In this document: piece after piece, positions 4,704 to 6,489 of the stretch
Layout of the letters: the number at the start of each line of letters is the position of its first letter
Position numbering within the stretch: the first letter of the stretch is position 1
Source: an uncultured Eubacteriales bacterium
GTDB taxonomy: Bacteria > Bacillota > Clostridia > Christensenellales > CAG-917
Assembly: GCA_900547975.1 (NCBI GenBank)
Contig: URIX01000065.1
Coordinates: 1-6,489, forward strand
Reading direction: 5' to 3'
Length of the DNA: 6,489 nt
The notes under the pieces: generated by a model
What the model saw: the letters and a program-made list of their open reading frames with translations, nothing else
What the model was told of the DNA's origin: nothing
Databases searched by the model: none
Program-made: the position numbers and the translations under genes

Positions 4704-6023
4704 TCAATAGTTGACGGGGACGTAGCCGTCCGTCTTGTCGAAATACGCCCTCGTGGTTGCATAGTAGGTGTCCGCGCCGTTCACCGCGTCTTTTGCGGCT
4801 TGGAGGTCGAAGCCTTGAACGCCCGAGTAGATTCTGTCGAGTTGGTCGCACTTGATTGCCTTGTATTTGGCAAGTGCGTCGCTACTTGCAATGCCGAGTC
4901 GTTCGAGCAATTTTTGCGTTTCTTCGGCAATGATCGCGTGTCCGAAGTTGGACGGGTGCGTAAAATCTTGATAAATGAGCGAGCGACCAAGGCTCGTTGC
5001 GGACAAATCTACCACGCCGTCTTTGACGTCGGTTTTGGTTATGTCGTCAAACGCCTTGCATATGTCGAGGGTGTAAACCGTGCTGTCGGGGTGATTTTCG
5101 TTGTATTCGTCGAGCATTCCGTTGAGATAGTCGAGAAGATGTCCTGCAAGTTCTCTCACCTTTGCGATCGTGTCATAGCCTTTTTCGGCAAGAGCCTGAT
5201 ATTCCCACTTGGTGATAAGAGTCGTGCCCTCGTAAACGGGATTGTACACCTTTTGGAAGATTATCTTTGCCGTGGGATTGAGTTCGCGAAGTTTTGCAAC
5301 AATGTCTACGATGTTTTGATACGTGGGCGGAAAATTGAACTTGGGATCTACAGTATACGGATTTTCGCCGTCGAAGCGGTCGCCGAAACTGATTGTTTCG
5401 CCGTCGCCCGACCATATGGACGGACGTACGTTTTCAAGCGTTCCGCCGTCGTGCAAATAATCGAACAGCGACTTGTCGTCGGCGTAATACGCTTTGAGTT
5501 CTTTCCTCGTTTCCTCGTCGGTTTCGCGGTCGAAGCAGGATTGATACCAACTGTTCTCGCTGCCAGCCTCGATACCTGCGAGTTTGTCCGCCATTTCGAG
5601 CATCAACGAACCCAAACTGTATTGCAAAACATTGTTGCCGAGAACGGAAATATGTATGACATCCGCCTCAACTATGTGCGTGCGAATGAGCGTTGCCTTT
5701 TCGGTGGGTCTCGATATAACTTCGAGCAAGCCCTCGCCCGATTTGTCCGCCATATTGCCGGAAGTGAGATGTCCCGACATCGAGTGATTGTAATAGTTGT
5801 AGCCGTTGGTTCTGCCGACGATGGCGTAATAGCCATAATTGTCGCGCTCGCTAACCGGCGACGAACCTATCAACGCCTCCGCAATGGAATCACCCAAAAA
5901 CACGATATTGAGTTTTCCGTCGGCGGGATTTGAATCGTCCGGCTTTTCGTTGCAAGCCGTAAAAGACACGGCGGTGAGCGCAACCAAAGCCACAACGATG
6001 AAAATGGTCAAAACTTTCTTCAT
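4704..6023 (-). CDS. SGNH/GDSL-hydrolase family lipoprotein
   Basis: A secreted, membrane-anchored esterase-type hydrolase of 439 aa. The signal peptide ends at FTAC with predicted lipidated Cys24, followed by an NEKPDDSNPAD linker. The SGNH blocks are complete: FLGDSIAE with nucleophile Ser46, SMSGH with the oxyanion Gly84, LGNN (129-132; G129 and N130), and DFTHPSNFGH with Asp353 and His356 as the remaining catalytic residues. The region between blocks III and V (about 140-340) is longer than in minimal SGNH enzymes and probably forms the substrate side. The substrate cannot be named; the family includes carbohydrate and peptidoglycan O-deacetylases and lipases. The start at 6023 has AGGGGG five bases upstream. 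It is the first gene of a two-lipoprotein operon. Confidence 0.9.
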   Translation of the reverse strand: MKKVLTIFIVVALVALTAVSFTACNEKPDDSNPADGKLNIVFLGDSIAEALIGSSPVSERDNYGYYAIVGRTNGYNYYNHSMSGHLTSGNMADKSGEGLLEVISRPTEKATLIRTHIVEADVIHISVLGNNVLQYSLGSLMLEMADKLAGIEAGSENSWYQSCFDRETDEETRKELKAYYADDKSLFDYLHDGGTLENVRPSIWSGDGETISFGDRFDGENPYTVDPKFNFPPTYQNIVDIVAKLRELNPTAKIIFQKVYNPVYEGTTLITKWEYQALAEKGYDTIAKVRELAGHLLDYLNGMLDEYNENHPDSTVYTLDICKAFDDITKTDVKDGVVDLSATSLGRSLIYQDFTHPSNFGHAIIAEETQKLLERLGIASSDALAKYKAIKCDQLDRIYSGVQGFDLQAAKDAVNGADTYYATTRAYFDKTDGYVPVNY

Positions 6024-6043
6024 AATTGCCCCCTATACGCATT

Positions 6044-6061
6044 TGCACGGAAATCCGTACA
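6044..6061 (-). promoter_or_regulatory. Perfect-arm hairpin/palindrome in leader of lipoprotein operon
   Basis: TGCACGGA (6044-6051) pairs with TCCGTACA (6054-6061), eight pairs including one G-T, around a two-base centre. It lies between the candidate -10 and the ribosome binding site of the SGNH lipoprotein gene, at or just after the predicted transcription start. It could be a repressor operator or a 5' stem-loop that stabilises the mRNA. The sequence does not say which. Confidence 0.5.
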
Positions 6062-6068
6062 CTTGTAT

Positions 6069-6097
6069 AGTTTATATGAAAAAGAGGAAAAAGTAAA
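6069..6097 (-). promoter_or_regulatory. Candidate promoter for lipoprotein operon
   Basis: On the minus strand, TTTACT (6097-6092) is followed after 17 bases by TAAACT (6074-6069), 4 of 6 matches each. A better -10 hexamer, TATACA (6069-6064), overlaps its end but has no -35 at normal spacing. The AT-rich block of repeat E2 begins just behind the -35. Confidence 0.35.
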
Positions 6098-6106
6098 TAC
6101 GGAAAT

Positions 6107-6164
6107 TAAATTAATAATTAATAATGAATAATTAATAATTGAGGGCGGGACACCCGCACCCGAA
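6107..6164. repeat. AT-rich plus GC-hairpin repeat, family 2, copy E2
   Basis: The same order as E1: AT-rich iterations, the hairpin GCGGG-ACA-CCCGC (6145-6157), then ACCCGAA. The last 21 bases are identical to E1, and the AT block differs by a few substitutions. It lies 83 bp upstream of the SGNH lipoprotein start codon, the same orientation and distance as E1 has to the flavodiiron gene. Confidence 0.75.
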
Positions 6165-6489
6165 ACGAAAACTTATTCGAAGACTACTCTTACACGGAAT
6201 CTGTAACTTCGAAGACGAAATAAAACCGCCGTCCGCCCTACTTGCAGAGCGGACTTCTTAACAAACACTCGTTCAAGGTGTTCTTATACAACTACTCTGC
6301 CTTTTCGAAGACGGAACTGGAATCGCAAGGCGATGACCGTAGCGAGCACCGAGCTTGACGATTAGTACCGTCCGACTGTGCCGTTTGGGTGCGTAGCTGG
6401 CACACAAAGGACGGTGACATAATGAGTGAAATGTCCCTTTCTATGCGAGCACCGAGTGTTGTCCCCCGCTACGCGGTCGCCGTGGGTTC
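6165..6489. other. Gene-free, hairpin-rich intergenic stretch (runs off window)
   Basis: I see no convincing coding frame; the longest open stretch touching the edge is about 42 codons on the minus strand, without family resemblance. Structures seen are GTCCGC/GCGGAC (6231-6236, 6249-6254), a two-tier hairpin at 6367-6415, and GACAT/ATGTC (6416-6420, 6431-6435). Short direct repeats are TTCGAAGAC at 6176, 6208 and 6304, and GCGAGCACCGAG at 6342 and 6445. It may be a noncoding RNA or part of a larger dispersed repeat that continues beyond the window. Confidence 0.45.
6367..6415. other. Two-tier hairpin, possible structured RNA
   Basis: The outer stem ACCGTCC (6367-6373) pairs perfectly with GGACGGT (6409-6415). 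The inner stem TGTGCC (6377-6382) pairs perfectly with GGCACA (6399-6404). The loop is 16 bases and the internal loop is GAC on one side and CAAA on the other. The architecture resembles family 1, but the core sequence is unrelated. No T run follows on either strand. Confidence 0.5.

Noticed and set aside
4688..4762. In-frame 25-codon extension of the small lipoprotein
   Set aside because: It overlaps the end of the SGNH gene and would bury the signal peptide; the internal ATG has a strong ribosome binding site.
4659..5933. Long open frame on the plus strand opposite the SGNH lipoprotein gene
   Set aside because: The minus strand carries complete SGNH catalytic blocks and a lipoprotein signal; the plus frame has no recognisable motif or ribosome binding site.
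6430..6489. tRNA with a T-arm at GTGGGTTC
   Set aside because: The final bases resemble the start of a T-arm, but no acceptor stem, D-arm or anticodon arm can be built upstream, and the window ends there.

Overview
The window reads like a chromosomal segment of an anaerobic Gram-positive bacterium, most plausibly an uncultured member of the Clostridia. The reasons are strong GGAG/GGGG ribosome binding sites, sigma-A-like promoters, T-tailed intrinsic terminators, two MKK-type lipoproteins and an oxygen-scavenging flavodiiron protein. The taxonomic statement is inference, because no rRNA is present. Base composition and codon use look even across the five protein genes.

Layout. (1) 1-61: a folded repeat element (copy A), truncated or just complete at the window edge. 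(2) 90-1172, minus: ychF, the universally conserved ribosome-associated P-loop ATPase. (3) 1173-1283: a divergent promoter region. (4) 1284-2114, plus: uppP, undecaprenyl-diphosphatase. (5) 2115-2214: two hairpins, the first of them a bidirectional terminator, between uppP and the convergent next gene. (6) 2215-3369, minus: a complete class A flavodiiron protein. (7) 3370-3892: 523 bp without a gene. It holds the flavodiiron promoter, an AT-rich plus GC-hairpin repeat (E1), and a three-unit tandem array of about 128 bp period in which every unit carries one copy of the same hairpin family as copy A. (8) 3893-6023, minus: a two-gene lipoprotein operon with an SGNH/GDSL hydrolase first and an unrecognised small lipoprotein second, 16 bp apart. 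(9) 6024-6106: the operon promoter region. (10) 6107-6164: a second copy (E2) of the AT/GC repeat. (11) 6165-6489: a gene-free, hairpin-rich stretch up to the window end.

The protein genes are ordinary housekeeping and envelope genes. The unusual content is in the intergenic DNA. Family 1 (copies A, B, C, D) is a roughly 63-nt two-tier hairpin. Its core is conserved in sequence, and the three stems change together between copies so that pairing is kept. Three copies are in exact tandem phase directly after the stop codon of the lipoprotein operon, and the fourth lies directly after ychF. Read on the minus strand, the three array copies end in a T-rich tract, so they may double as transcription terminators. 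The last codons of the lipoprotein gene are also complementary to a repeat beyond copy D, which gives a second, outer stem around it. Family 2 (E1, E2) sits about 83 bp upstream of both minus-strand start codons at 3369 and 6023, just behind the predicted -35 boxes. I do not recognise either family, and whether they are described elsewhere cannot be decided from the sequence alone.
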